A DNA stretch of 64,000 bases from Cricetomys ansorgei (GCA_026225945.1 JAMJFZ010000597.1:124001-188000), one strand, 5' to 3'; counted from the stretch's first letter, positions 36,260 through 48,297 are shown. A program made the numbers and translations. The notes: generated from the sequence alone by a model not told the origin.

Positions 36260-36582
36260 TGTGGGACCTCAGCAAGGATGACAAGGAGGTATTTTTCATA
36301 GGTGTAATCTCTGGCAGACCTCAGCAAAGGGAACCACCATCCTGGCCAGTGCCGTACACAATCAATAGTGGAACGGTGAGCATCTTGCTTGGGTGTTTTA
36401 TTGATTTAGAACTCCTTAGGTATTCTACTGATACAAAGTGCAGATTATAAGCAATTAAACACCCCCACACACACACAGAATTTCAACACCTGCAGACAAT
36501 ACAAAATGGCGAAGCCTATGCATCCCTTTTTCCAACAATGAATAAAACATTTTATACATAACTAAAATAAACTTTTACAACA
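36260..36582 (-). repeat. LTR (5' copy) of the short element
   Basis: 323 bp. Includes a small CA-repeat expansion near 36465. Followed by a GA-rich tract. Confidence 0.85.
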
Positions 36583-36672
36583 GGAAGAGGAAAGACGTAG
36601 AGCAGGAGGAAGAGGAAAAGAGAGAGCAGGAGGAGAAGGAAGAGGAAGAACAGGAGGAGAAGAATGAGATTC
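36583..36672. repeat. GA-rich low-complexity tract
   Basis: Purine run of GGAAGA/GGAGGA units directly at the LTR end. Confidence 0.9.
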
Positions 36673-37089
36673 TAGGTGGTGGCGGGTAATAATTCAGTGT
36701 TACTAGACACATATCCATCCCAGTCCCAGGAACTGCCACATCAAGTGGAGATTAGCACAAGACATTGTTCAAAGTAATACCCATTTCTTATTAAGTTCGG
36801 CATCACTATCTCTGTGATCAGACAACATTTTCAGGTGTTACTGAAGGTAAGTGAAAGCATTTGTCAATAAATGTGACTGTGACTGTTCATATACCCACCC
36901 AAGCATTGATAAATGGACCACAGATGTAGAGCATGTCCACCAAATAGTTTTTATCCTCTCTAAACAATTTTGCCTCACTGTCTTCCCCACTCTATCACAT
37001 ACCATTTTTCCACGCTTGTTACAAGAATTTAAAAGCAAAAGTAAAAATAAGCCCTTCTTTCATTAGGATTCTCTTATCAGATATTTTAT

Positions 37090-37440
37090 CACTACAACAA
37101 GAAAAGTAGTAACTAGTACACCATTTATTTAAAATTCCATTACATGGTGCACATCCAGCAGAAATGAATACATACTAAAAAGCCTTCTGCAACCCTCTAT
37201 TCATTGTAGTACCACTCACAAAACCAAAAAACAAACAAGCTAAATGTCCAATAAACAATGAATCAATAAAAAAAAGAAGGTCATCTCATAAGAAAACAGT
37301 ATTTATTCAGAAAACAAAGAATGAAATCCTGTGATTAGCAACAAAATGAAACTGGAATTCACAGGGAATATTGTGTCAGTGCCCCATGAACTCATTCACT
37401 TGTGAAACATAAAAAGAACATAAAGAAATCTCCTTTTATT
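37090..37440 (+). mobile_element. LINE-1 3'-region fragment
   Basis: Contains 'caaaccaaaaaacaaacaag', 'tgtccaataaacaatgaat', 'atttattcag' and 'tgaaactggaattcacagg', a diverged form of the L1 ORF2 tail/3' region. No intact frame. Confidence 0.5.
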
Positions 37441-37449
37441 TATTTCAGA

Positions 37450-38230
37450 GAAATTGAGACTGGACACCAGAAAGAGAAAGTGCAACATATATGGAACACA
37501 TTTGTCGTTGGGTGGGAGATATAATTAGAAAAGAGTAAGAAGGCACGGTGCAATTGTACACTCTGATGACTAGATAGGACAGCTGCACAGTCTAAAAAGT
37601 CAGACATGCATGGGTTCCCATCTGGCTTCATCCTGAAGACAGTGTATTGGTTTCAGGCTATACGTGTTGGTCCAGTGTCTGGAGTTCAGTAGGAAACATG
37701 ATTTTCTGTACCAATAAAGGTGTCCTGTCCTGAAGACAGTGATAACAGAATTTTCATTCAGAGACAAAAGTAGGTTCCTCAATATAAATAATGAATGTAG
37801 ACTTTTTTTTTTAACATATCCTAGGTTTTGTTGTACTGTATCCCCCAATAACCAATGACTAAATCATACACTGTTACTAAACGTAGTGTCTTGGTCCTGC
37901 CGTGGCTCAGCTCTATCCTGCAAACTCTATTAACACATGCCTCCTCATAGCCTCAAGATGGTTATTAGTGCTTGAAATTTCCCCTTAAATCAATCTACAA
38001 ATTATGGACTCTCTTTAAATAGTATCAATTATCATAGCACCTTATATAATCTGCCTTTCTCTAAGTTTTTTCACCTGTCCACTGGGTTGTATTCCATTGA
38101 ATTATGTAAATATCTGCACACTACACACACCTACTAAGAGACTCACCCTCACTTAGATGTCAGTTTGCTAAGTCTGGATGTTATACATCAGAGTAATCAA
38201 AGACAGAAAACATGGAAAAATCAAAAAAGC
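37450..38230. other. intergenic, nothing recognised
   Basis: Unique AT-rich sequence with no exon visible. Confidence 0.5.
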
Positions 38231-38238
38231 TAAAAATA

Positions 38239-38375
38239 GTTCAGGAGTTAAGAAGTTTTGCTCATCTCACAGAAGACAGAGTTTGATTCCAATAAGCCAT
38301 GTTAGGCACTTTACAACTGCCTGTAAGGACAGCTCCAGGGGATCCTATGCCCTCTTGTTCACAAATCATTTAAGT
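38239..38375 (+). mobile_element. B2/B3-type SINE, 5' part diverged
   Basis: 'tctcacagaagacagagtttgattcc', then 'acaactgcctgtaaggac', 'agctccaggggatcctatgcc' and 'ctcttgttcacaaa' follow the B2/B3 order. Confidence 0.75.
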
Positions 38376-39063
38376 AATAATTAAGGCATGTTAAATGAAT
38401 GATTATACATAAACAAAAGGAACTGCTACTTTTTTTTTTACCCGGGAATATTGACCAATATTAGATCTGAACTACTATTTATGTGCAAAAGGAACCTAAA
38501 GACTACTGAGGGCAGACTCAGATAGTCCAGCAAGAGCCAGCTCAGATGCTGTTGCCATGTAGCAGTAGATATCCAACAAGATGATTTTAAAAATTTAACG
38601 AGATAAATTCCATACAGTTAAGACATTTACTCTCAGTGAGAGTCCCTGCTTTTTGTCACTCTGGAATTGACAGTTTGAAATAACAGCTGCAGCTAAGCAG
38701 AAATTGTTTCAGAGAGTCTAAACATCCCTTTTCTGAACCTGCTTATAAAAGACATTCTTCTCCAGTAGATTGGGGAAAGGAGTGGTCAGATCATTAGATT
38801 ATATTTTGTGACTTTGTCCTGGAATTCCTAAGATAAAATGTTGCTGGTGATGTTTATATTACGAGAGTGGGAAGAAAGCAACAAGGCCAGTCTCCTTCTC
38901 TCTTGACCTGGACACTGGGACCAAGTGGTAATACAAAGGAGCTGTTTTGTATTTTAGCAGCCAGAGGCAAGCATGGGTGCAGCAAACACTTTCCATCAAA
39001 TGGCTGCCCGGTGGTGGGTGAGGACCCAGCAGAAGCAGCCATCACACCAGCCGTCTCTGTGCT

Positions 39064-39073
39064 TCCCAGGGGA
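39064..39073. promoter_or_regulatory. perfect Olf1/EBF-type site TCCCAGGGGA
   Basis: Fits the palindromic consensus TCCCNNGGGA that marks OR promoters. It lies about 2.35 kb upstream of the OR52N5-like start codon on the same strand and 2.3 kb before its splice acceptor, a normal distance for an OR promoter. It sits within a less AT-rich patch (38860-39120). A ten-base match can occur by chance in a window of this size, so the role is inferred. Confidence 0.4.
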
Positions 39074-39689
39074 CCCTGGACCTCGGGTACCTTGATCAGG
39101 TAATGTGCTTATCATCACCAAGGGGCTGTGGAAACCAAGAGTGCTGTGCAAAGCATCTGTGAACTGTGCTGTTCCATCTACCACTAAATGAGAGAGTGAG
39201 TTACCAAGGCTGTTAGCTCACAAGTCTGCCATTGGCTTAGTAAGTTGTTTTGATTAGTGGAACCAAAATATTGTTTAACTGAGAAAGACAAATCATGGGA
39301 TGTTTGCCTACATCAATCACTACTAGTAAGGAAATTAGAGATTCTGTGTCTAATGATAGTAGCTCACCCCAGACTCTCGAAAAAGTCAGTTCTCTTTAAA
39401 AGACACACTCTCCGTGCTCCAAGAAGACTTTTTGAAGTAAGTGTGCAGCTTGCATGTCTCCAATCCACTTGTATTTAATCTTGCATATAGTAATAAATGA
39501 TTTCAATACTCGGCATGCAATCAGAAACCTGCCCCAGTATCATTTACTAGAGGGAAATTGCTTTCCTACTTATGTCTGCTACCATCCCCTTAAAAAATAA
39601 GTTGCAGGGTGCCTTACCCACAAAATACTCCAGGCAACTATTGAGTGCTGTAAGAAGAATTAATCTCCTCTCCCAGGGATGAGCCCTGT

Positions 39690-39960
39690 TACTGGTTATA
39701 CAATGGAGAGTGGTCAGCCTTGAAACCATATACAAATCAACAGCAAAATTGACTTAGCAGGTTGAATTTATATATATTTATACACACACATCCAAACCTA
39801 TACATATGTTTATATATGTTATATACAGTTTTAAAAGATTAGATGCTGTCAACTTGATAGTGGAGAGCATGGGAGAGGTTTGAGACTGGTGTACTGGAGG
39901 GTCTAGAGGAAGAAAGGGAGGATAAAAGTATTGTAATTCTATTTCAATTAAAAATATTAA
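39690..39960 (+). mobile_element. LINE-1 3' end
   Basis: Matches 18995-19235: 'gtggtcagccttgaaaccatata' at the start and 'ctatttcaattaaaaat' at the end, with an AT-rich middle. Confidence 0.7.
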
Positions 39961-40227
39961 AATATTAATTTGGTTACTAATGTGTAGATGTATTTCTGAG
40001 ATCCCTACTCTGTTCCTCTGGACCATGTCTGTATTTTATGCCAATAGCATGTCCTTGAGGTTACTATAGCTCTGATATGTTGCAATTGTTAACTTTATGG
40101 TATGCTGAACCAGCCTTTCCTCTCTCATTCAATCCTACTTGATCATAACGAATGATATTTTTAGTGTGCTTCTGAATTCGCTAGTATTTTTGAGGGTTTC
40201 TACACTTACATTATTCAGATGTATTGA

Positions 40228-40352
40228 CCATAGTTTCCTCCCTCATTTTCTCTCTTTTGTATCTTTGTTTCTTTCTTCTTTCTTTCTCCCTCTCTTCCTT
40301 TCCTTTCTTTCTCTTTTTTCATTCTTTCTTTTTCCTTCTCTCTTTTTCTAGA
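40228..40352. repeat. CT-rich low-complexity tract
   Basis: Pyrimidine run dominated by TTTCTTTCC/CTCTTTT units. The plus-strand open frame through it (Phe/Leu/Ser-rich) is an artefact. Confidence 0.95.
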
Positions 40353-40794
40353 ATATCTGTCTGCCTATGGTATCAGGGTGACGATGGTTTTATTAAATGA
40401 ATTTAGAAATATTTTCCTCTCTTCATGTGGTCTGTTCTTTAAATTATTAGTAAGACTCAGAAGTGAACACATCAGGTCCTACGCTCTAATTTGTTACTGA
40501 TCTAACCTGTTTATTGATTATTGATTTACTAGTATGTATTTTTTCATAATAAACTCTTCTTAGATTATGCACAATAAATCACACTATTGATATAGAATGA
40601 ACTGAAATTAAAATAGAAAACTATGTAATAGAAATAACCACAATCTTCCCATTACATGCTGACACCAAAATTAATTTAATGCAAAAAGATTCCATGTGCT
40701 TTTCACACGTAATAACTTACTATAGTGAGTTGTATCTCCTTTCAAGGAAGGTCACACAGCAGGGAGACTAGTAAGTAACGGCATCTTGCATGAA

Positions 40795-40940
40795 TAATAT
40801 TTTTATTATCATATATAAATTGCACATAATATATTTCATTGTACTGTTTTAATATACTTACATAATCTGTTTAATCATATTCCCCCATTACCCTCCCTTA
40901 TCTCCCTCTAATGTCTATTGATCTCTTGGTTTTTTCATCT
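40795..40940 (-). mobile_element. LINE-1 3'-end remnant
   Basis: 'tttcattgtactgttttaat' followed by 'attcccccattaccctccctt' is the complement of a rodent L1 3' end with its G-rich stretch. Confidence 0.45.
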
Positions 40941-41052
40941 ATTTATGTTAAAAAAAATCACTCAGTGAATCAATGAGTTTAGTTATAGCTATTTACAGGA
41001 ATAGAGTTAGGAGTTGTTTACAGGAATATGGCAGCTTACAGGTTGCTGATTC

Positions 41053-41122
41053 TGAGAGACAGAGAGAGAGAAAGAGAGAGACAGACAGACAGACAGGGAG
41101 GGTGGGGGAGAGAGAGGGAGAC
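41053..41122. repeat. (GA)n/(GACA)n tract
   Basis: Purine-rich GA and GACA units, 240 bases before the OR52N5-like splice acceptor. Confidence 0.9.
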
Positions 41123-41355
41123 TAATTAAATGTCTCAGTTCTCCAGCTTATGCTTCTATTAAATGTTACAAGTTTAAGTCTCGGGCTTTAAAATTATATT
41201 TAGATAGTTTTAAAACTATTAAATTATTGAATAAGATATTAGCATTATTCAATAATTGTGTCCCTAGTACTCAAAATAGTTGATACTACTTATAAATGTA
41301 AATTTATTATAGTCTTAAGTTTTCATCTGGAAAGCTGTTAAGCAAGTTTTTATGT

Positions 41356-41373
41356 TATAATTATTTTCCACAG
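41356..41373 (+). promoter_or_regulatory. 3' splice site of the OR52N5-like coding exon
   Basis: 'ataattattttccacag' followed by GTTAGAG. The AG is at 41372-41373, so the coding exon would start at 41374, with a 44-base 5' UTR part before the ATG. Confidence 0.7.
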
Positions 41374-41417
41374 GTTAGAGACTTCTGGAACAATAGAGTG
41401 CATCCATCGAATTTGCT

Positions 41418-42371
41418 ATGCTGCTTTCAAACTCCTCATACGCAGCCCCACAATCTTTCATTCTTAATGGAATTCCTGGTCTGGAAGCGCTGCATGTGTG
41501 GATCTCTCTTCCACTCTGTACAATGTACTTCATCTCCCTAGTGGGCAACCTTGGCCTCGTGTACCTCATTTACTATGAGGAATCCTTGCATCACCCAATG
41601 TATTTCTTTCTGGCCATGCTTTCTCTCACAGACCTGTTTACCTGCACAACTACTCTCCCCAATGCCCTCTGCATCTTCTGGTTCAAACTCAGGGAAATTA
41701 ACTTCACTGCTTGCCTAGTTCAGATGTTCTTTGTGCACGGATTCACAGGTGTGGAGTCTGGGGTGCTCATGCTCATGGCTCTGGACCGCTATGTGGCCAT
41801 CTGCTACCCACTACGCTATGGTACCATACTTACCAACCCTGTCATTGCCAAAGCTGGGCTTGCGACCTTCTTGAGAGGTGTGTTGCTGATGGTTCCTTTT
41901 CCATTCTTGGTTAAGCGTTTGCCCTTCTGCCGAAGCAATGTCATCTCCCATACATATTGTGACCACATGTCTGTGGTAAAGTTATCCTGTGCCAGCATCA
42001 AAGTCAATGTCATCTATGGTCTCATGGTTGCTCTCCTAATTGGGGTGTTTGACATTTGTTGTATATCGGTGTCCTACACTATGATCCTCCGGGCAGTGGT
42101 CAGCCTGTCCTCAGCAGATGCTCGGCAGAAGGCCTTCAGCACCTGCACTACCCATATATCTGCCATCATTATCACTTATTTTCCAGCCTTCTTTACCTTC
42201 TTCACCCATCGTTTTGGGGGTCACACCATCCCCCCTGCTCTTCACATCATTGTGGCTAATCTTTATCTTCTTCTTCCTCCAACTCTAAATCCCATTGTTT
42301 ATGGAATGAAGACGAAACAGATCAGAGATAGCATCATTAAATTCTTTCATGATGAAAAAGGTTCAAGATGA
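41418..42371 (+). CDS. Or52n5: olfactory receptor, class I, OR52N5-like (intact)
   Basis: 317-residue odorant receptor. N-glycosylation site N5-S-S, G43-N44 in TM1, LHHPMYFFL (57-65), C99, MALDRYVAICYPLRY (120-134), loop cysteines at C171, C181 and C191, QKAFSTCTTH before TM6 and NPIVY (291-295) in TM7. The frame is complete and the length normal. The phrase YLIYYEESLHHPMYFF and the region around PFPFLVKRLPFC match the human OR52N5 protein as I remember it, so orthology to that gene is likely. It shares the longest near-identical stretch with the 14380 gene in TM5 (GLMVALLIGVFDICCISVSY), in line with descent from a common OR52N ancestor or gene conversion. The start is the first ATG after the splice acceptor. 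Confidence 0.95.
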   Translation: MLLSNSSYAAPQSFILNGIPGLEALHVWISLPLCTMYFISLVGNLGLVYLIYYEESLHHPMYFFLAMLSLTDLFTCTTTLPNALCIFWFKLREINFTACLVQMFFVHGFTGVESGVLMLMALDRYVAICYPLRYGTILTNPVIAKAGLATFLRGVLLMVPFPFLVKRLPFCRSNVISHTYCDHMSVVKLSCASIKVNVIYGLMVALLIGVFDICCISVSYTMILRAVVSLSSADARQKAFSTCTTHISAIIITYFPAFFTFFTHRFGGHTIPPALHIIVANLYLLLPPTLNPIVYGMKTKQIRDSIIKFFHDEKGSR

Positions 42372-42418
42372 CCCAAGAAAAGTTGCTTGACCTTTTGAAA
42401 GTAAATAGAGGAATGATG

Positions 42419-42424
42419 AATAAA
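42419..42424 (+). terminator. polyadenylation signal AATAAA after the OR52N5-like gene
   Basis: Canonical hexamer 48 bases past the stop codon, giving a very short 3' UTR if used. OR genes often use more distal sites. Confidence 0.5.
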
Positions 42425-42581
42425 ACTATAACAAAGAGGAAGTCATAGGTTTTTTTCTACTACCTCTTCTAGAATGTACATTTTAAAGAATGTTGAGAAA
42501 AATTTGTATCTGGATTTATATATGAATGTTTTTCCCACCTGTTTGTTCCCATTGCTAATTTTTAAAAATTAATCTATTTGT

Positions 42582-42718
42582 CAGGTGATGGTTGTGTACT
42601 CCTTTAATCTCAGCACTCAAGAGGTAGAGGCAGGTGGATCTCTGTGAGTTTGAGGCCAGCCTGGTCTACAGAGTGAGTTCCAGGACAGCCAGAGAAACCC
42701 TGTCTCAAAAACAAAAAG
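42582..42718 (+). mobile_element. B1 SINE
   Basis: 'cctttaatctcagcactc', 'gaggcaggtggatctctgtg', 'ccagcctggtctacagag', 'ccaggacagccagagaaa' and 'ccctgtctc' with an A-rich tail. The 'ggctacac' part before 'gagaaa' is missing. Confidence 0.97.
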
Positions 42719-42719
42719 A

Positions 42720-44690
42720 AATTATTTTTACTTGTCTAATAAGATTGTGTTAATCATGTACAATATGGTATTTTTAAGTACAGATATGTTTTCTTATACT
42801 TGTTAACTTATACTAGTTAATCTCACAAATATAGACACAAGAATGATGCTTTTTGCCTACAGGCTTAGTCAACTCATTGATATGGGGTTACAACTTCCCT
42901 ACAACAGACTCATTTAAACATATCATATTTTTTGAAGGGTTCCTTAAGTGTTTTGTCCATGTTGGTCACTATCCCTGTAGATAATAAATGAAATGGTTTT
43001 TTAAATATTTTCTAGCCTGAGAAATCTTAAAGATAAATTCAACATATGAATTAATTGAAGAGGTATGTACTTTCTCTTTATATTACATTCAAAAGGCTTG
43101 CCATGCCATTATAGGCCTTAGAATGAATACATGATCCTTACTCAAAAACATAAATGTTTCAGGAGTCACTATGATGGAGCCATTTGGCATTTCCAAGTTT
43201 CACGCCAATTGATTGGTGAAATGACTCCTGAATTTGTTAATTTATATACACTTAGTTTTCATTTTCCATATTATTATTTTATTTGCTCAAGTAAAGCCTG
43301 CAATAGAATCTTTCATTTCTCTTCCTGGTCACCATTACTCCAATCAGAAAGCCTAGTGAAGGCAAGATGTGGTAACAATAGCAGTTATTTAAAATGGCAT
43401 TTACTAAATGTTATAGTTAAAAAATCTTTGCAGATTATACTTAATGGAACATGAGCACTTATTTCTCTTTTCTACAATAAAATTTCTTTTCTACTGAATA
43501 TTTCTGGCAGAGTATGTCAATAATGCCCGATACTGCCAGGTGTGGCAGCATCTTGGATATTTTGTCTCTAACGTAATCTTATAGTCAATTCATATCTTAG
43601 TCTAAGACCATTCATCACCCACAGCCTTGGTTCCATAGACTTTAGAGCATCTGTTACAGTTATTTGTTGAGGTATCATATATGGACTTCTAAGGACCTAG
43701 AGAGAATTGGGCTATCTTTGAAGTAATGATACTTTTTCATCGTTGTTTCTATTCAACTTTAAGCAACAATTCTACAGTTGAGAAATCAAGTCTGCTTTAT
43801 GCAATTTTCCTACAGAAAACCTAAATTTCATATATAATACATTTCAGGAATATAAATGTCATATATTTTCTCTTTAAGACATTTGTTTTAGAGGTAAATC
43901 AATACTTTAGTTAAGAGCCTAATCGAAAATATGAGAGAATCATTATTGCCTTGGGTAGATTTAACTAGAGAATGACTATACCCCCACAAAAGTGTGGTAA
44001 AACCTTTTTTTATCAAACTGTTATAGCTATATTTTATATAAGAATATCATTTTGTGTTTATTTGAAAGAAGAGTTACAAGCTTAAATTATTGGTCTTTTT
44101 CCCTTTCCTTTTTACATCTTTACATCCTAACATTAGGATGTTTTGGGCAAAAATGTCCTCAACCAGGAATCTATACTTTCTAAGAATCAATAATTAAATG
44201 TTGTTAGTAGAATTCTAGCTTCAAAATCAAGATTAAATTTTTATTTGACATCAAAATAAATCATTATTAAGGTGGTCATTACAACACTCCTTAGATTAAC
44301 TACAATTCCTCATTAATGTGTTACATATTAATCAATTCCAAAACTTGGTGGCTTAACAGGATGGTGGTATTCGATCGTTCTCATGACCATGGCTGGGCTC
44401 ACTTAGATGCATCTTCTGCTTTCTGTGACATTCAGGGAAGTCATAGCATGAAGCATCATTTGGCTATGCCAGTTTCGTTCTCTTACTAACCATGAACATT
44501 TCTGCTATTCATGTGACATGTAATACTGTATGATAAACTGTCCACATTTAAAAATGTATACAACTCTAGGAATCAACATTTCCAGTAATGAAGACTTGAT
44601 GTTACTTGAAGTTGCATAATTAAAATTAATTTAAATACAACACAGAAAAATAGTTTTTAAAGGAGCAGTGTATAAAAATTCACTGATACA
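42720..44690. other. intergenic, no gene seen
   Basis: 2 kb of AT-rich DNA. The 107-codon frame at 43131-43454 has no domain I recognise. Confidence 0.5.
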
Positions 44691-44931
44691 GGGGCTAAAG
44701 AGATAGCTCAGTGGTTAAAAGTATTAACTGTTCTTCCAGAGGACTCAGGTTCAATTTCCAGCACTGTTATCGTGGCTCCTAACAATCTATAGCACCAGCT
44801 GTAGAGGATCTCATGCCCTCTTCTGACCTCTGCGGGCACCAGGAGTTCATGTGATGTACAAACACACAGACGAAACACCCACACATTACATAAATAAATA
44901 AATAAATAGATAGATAGATAAATAAATCTCA
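44691..44931 (+). mobile_element. B2-type SINE
   Basis: 'ggggctaaagagatagctcagtgg', 'cttccagaggactcaggttc', 'cctcttctgacctctgc' and a tail of AAAT/AGAT tetranucleotides. The A and B boxes of the tRNA-like promoter are readable. Confidence 0.97.
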
Positions 44932-44939
44932 TCGATGTA

Positions 44940-47135
44940 GCTTCATATTTTACATTCCAAATGATATTTGAGGTGCTATTTTTTTTACTCCATGGAGGTT
45001 TAATGTTAAAAAATACACAATTTTCTGAAGAAGATATCAAAACTCAACTCCTCCTCCCCATTATGTATTTTAGTATCCCCAAAACAGCATATTTCAAAAA
45101 ATTGTTTGTAGAAATATATATGAAAATGAAGTCACCATATTTTGAAATATATATTTAAATACTTTGGGATATATAAAATCTTATTTGCTTTGATTTTGTT
45201 TTTTTTTTAATTATCTTTTTTTATACAAATTTTTATGGGAATATGAAATAGATGTGTTATAATAAACAAATAATTTTTTCTCTGTTTCTTGGTTCTTCCA
45301 CCATCTGGAGTACTGGGGAACACAAAAGGTAGATATAAAATAACAAAAGTGACTATCCCTCAATGCCAGTTTCATTTGGTGCTCACTGTTAGGATCATGT
45401 ATATGTCCTACTTACAGACTTTGTTCTAGAGTCTATATGCCATGGAGAAGCAAGAGGAAATGGTATTGTGAGGGACATCTAGTGTGACTGTGAACTATCA
45501 GTCCTGCACTAAGAATGGTGAAAATGTCAATGACAGTGTGTAGAAGGGCCTTAAGGTGTGGAAAGTGCAGGCACATAGCATCTTGGGTGCAGTTTCTGTT
45601 AAGATTGGCTTCTACAGAGAGAAGAAGCAAAGTCTATTGTGAAATACTCAAACCTAAATCACTGCCCCTGACTGTCCAGGTTAGAATTGTGTAGTAGAGA
45701 CTCTTTTCGTTCTGTATTCACAGGATTGTTAGTGACTCCAAGGCTAGAACTAAGTTTGTAGTCAACTAGTTTCTGGAAGCAGGAGATTCTCTGAGTAGCG
45801 AAAACATGTTGGGTTGGTCATCAAGTCTTTCTGAAAAAATCAACAGAAGTTTTTTTTGTCACAATCTATTCAGCAAATATTGACAGATAGAAAATTAAGC
45901 AGATGCTATGCAGACGAGCATTCTTGAACCCATGGTGACAGAACAGTGGATGTCACATGTGTGAGCAAAGCATCCAGGAAAATTTATGGCAGAACATTAA
46001 AGTATAAGATGGCCGGAGTTTTAGTTGTGATGATGACAAATAGATCCACGTTAACCACAGCCCAGATGCCCAGGGAATGGTACCTAGGCTGGTACAGTGA
46101 TGCTTCTCTCTACATGACAGATACATTGAAAGTGAGTAGTGCTATTTGTTATTAATATTATTGTGAATATCTTAGCACTCTTAATTTCCAATTCTGCAGC
46201 TTCCAATAACACATTTTCTAATCTGTGCCATTTATATGTAGAAGAATTTCCAAACTTTTTACTGAAATCACTCTGTCATGCTGTGTTACACATGCTGGGG
46301 GCCTAATTTATGTTGCTATAAACCAAAAGGATAAGTAATTTTGCTATACAATTAAGAATGGTTGTGCTCTGAATTCTAATCCTTGGTCATATTGTTGTAG
46401 AATCCCAGGGGTGCTAGGTCTTTTCACATGAATGCTTTATGAATGGGGGAACCTGAAAACTTGCAACTTCCATCAGTAAGTTGCCCCTGATCTGGTAAAT
46501 AACCTCTCACTCATGCTCATATAAGTAATCCAAATTAGAGTTGTTAATTCAAGGCACAATCTTGCTATGTGGTTGTAAATCCAAATCATCTTTGATGGGT
46601 TTAATGCTAATCACCGGAAGCAAACCTTAGTGAGTCTGTGGGGATAAAGAGTACACACTAATAATGGAAAGGGTTGACATCATTCTATGGTTCAGATATG
46701 CAGTCATGGAAGTCAGGAAGAGGAAAATTTAAATCTTCAGGGAATTACGTCCCTGTGGGTGATGGGTCTGCTGCAATAAAATAAATTTTGCTTTTCAGGG
46801 ACACCACATAGAATGAAGTCTGAAGGGAGATCCTGCTCTCTCTGCCCTGAGAGGCCACCACTCACGGCCAAGGCATCTTCTGCTGCCCAGGTCTGTGCCC
46901 TGGAGTAAGTAAGGTACTGAAATGGAAGAGATGAACTTTAACATTTAGGGGTAAAAAACACTCCTGAAATGCTGTAGAACCTGTGGAAACAGGAATGTTT
47001 CAGATGATGTAGCACAGATATTGGCAGATGTTTAAAAGTTGGGGTAGGAGTGAAGTCTTTTATGCTGTTTCTTCTCAGATGCAGGTTACTTAAAAGCACA
47101 GGCTAAATTAATCAAGGGTGCATTATTTTATGTCA
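44940..47135. other. intergenic, no coding gene seen
   Basis: Unique AT-rich DNA upstream of the OR52E-like gene at 48330. The 46730-46905 part is richer in GC and holds a possible non-coding exon (see findings). Confidence 0.5.
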
Positions 47136-47137
47136 AC

Positions 47138-47280
47138 ATAGATTTTTTTATTAGTTCTTTGAGAATTTTGTGCAATGTATTATGATCATCTGAACCCTCT
47201 CCCAGCTCTTCCCAGAACCACCACCCATTCCTGCCCACCCAATTGGTGTCCTCTGAAAAAAATTCAAAGTAGATTTTTTT
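47138..47280 (-). mobile_element. LINE-1-derived fragment
   Basis: 'ttctttgagaattttgtgcaatgtattatgatcat' and the C-rich 'ccacccattcctgccca' are the complement of a common rodent L1 3' UTR stretch. Confidence 0.5.
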
Positions 47281-47945
47281 AAGATTTAAATATTTATAGA
47301 CAATTCAATAGAAAGTTTGCAAGTGCCCTTGTAAATACATATTTGTCTCATCTGTCTACTTGAATCTGAGTCTCACTCACCTACAAAAACAATGAAAGAA
47401 AAAAAATAATAAAACCCAGAATCTTCCTACATCACATACTAAGGGAGAAGAGAACGCAACTGCTTCACTCTTCCTCACAAACCTGCTCCCCAACCCCCAA
47501 CGAAGAAGGACACTGAGTGCCCTAAATCCTTTCTCCAAAAGCAACAGCCATCACTCTCATCCCGTGTTCCATGTCTACATGGGGCTTCCTTCCTTCCCTC
47601 CTCTTTTCTCTTTCCTTTCTGTCTTCATTTGTGTTATTTCACTTATTTGAAGTTCAAGTTTTGCATAGCATGCAAAACACTCTAGGTTTGATCCCCAATA
47701 AGTCAAACAATGAAAGCAACAAGGGTAGAGGTTACAATGTTGATGACTTTTGTAGGGATGTTGGGAGTTTATGAAGATTTCTGAGCTATTTCTTGACCAT
47801 GCAAGATAATGAAATCATCATAAAATCTGTCAGTTCATTGCATTTTTTACTATGGATACCCACAATATTCCTGAAGAGAGGTACTACACTGGTTCCAAGG
47901 GACTGCAGCCTATCTAATGTTCATAGATATATATTCTTTACACAG

Positions 47946-48020
47946 ACTATGACTATAGCTCAGGGGTAGAGCATTTACTTATCATATGCAAGTCCTGGAA
48001 GTAATTCTCAATGTAAACAA
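47946..48020 (+). mobile_element. ID-type SINE
   Basis: 'tatagctcaggggtagagcatttactt' with 'gcaagtcctggaagtaattc' keeps the tRNA-Ala-derived ID core. Diverged. Confidence 0.65.
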
Positions 48021-48171
48021 ACCTATTTCAAGAATGTGAGTTATTGTCATCCCAACTCTTAAAGGTGTTTAATATTAATTATTAACTTAACCTGGATCTT
48101 TCCCATTCACATTCAGCTGCGTAAAAACCACCTTTAAAAGAAAGTACTATCATTGCAGTTGCTGTATGTAC

Positions 48172-48175
48172 GTGT

Positions 48176-48222
<47 letters not shown>

Positions 48223-48247
48223 TCGTGTCTGTGTGTCTGTGTGTGTC
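48172..48247. repeat. (TG)n microsatellite
   Basis: Long TG run with a TCTCG interruption, ending 70 bases before the splice acceptor of the OR52E-like gene. Confidence 0.97.
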
Positions 48248-48297
48248 TTTTCACATATAGGGCTAATGCATGCATATATACATTTTAATGGTTAATT

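Larger units (their letters stand above)
34890..36582 (-). mobile_element. short non-coding LTR retrotransposon
   Basis: Two direct repeats of about 320 bp enclose about 1.05 kb. Minus orientation is inferred from TG...CA ends (TGTTG...CACA on the minus strand) and a purine run AAAAGGGGAA directly before the LTR at 34890-35206. The internal part has no viral gene. I see no convincing primer site or target duplication, so it is older than the element at 20580; the LTR copies differ by many substitutions and indels. The family is not identified. Confidence 0.75.

Noticed and set aside
43131..43454. 107-codon plus-strand frame downstream of the OR52N5-like gene
   Set aside because: No receptor or other motif, AT-rich DNA, and no sign of splice or start context.
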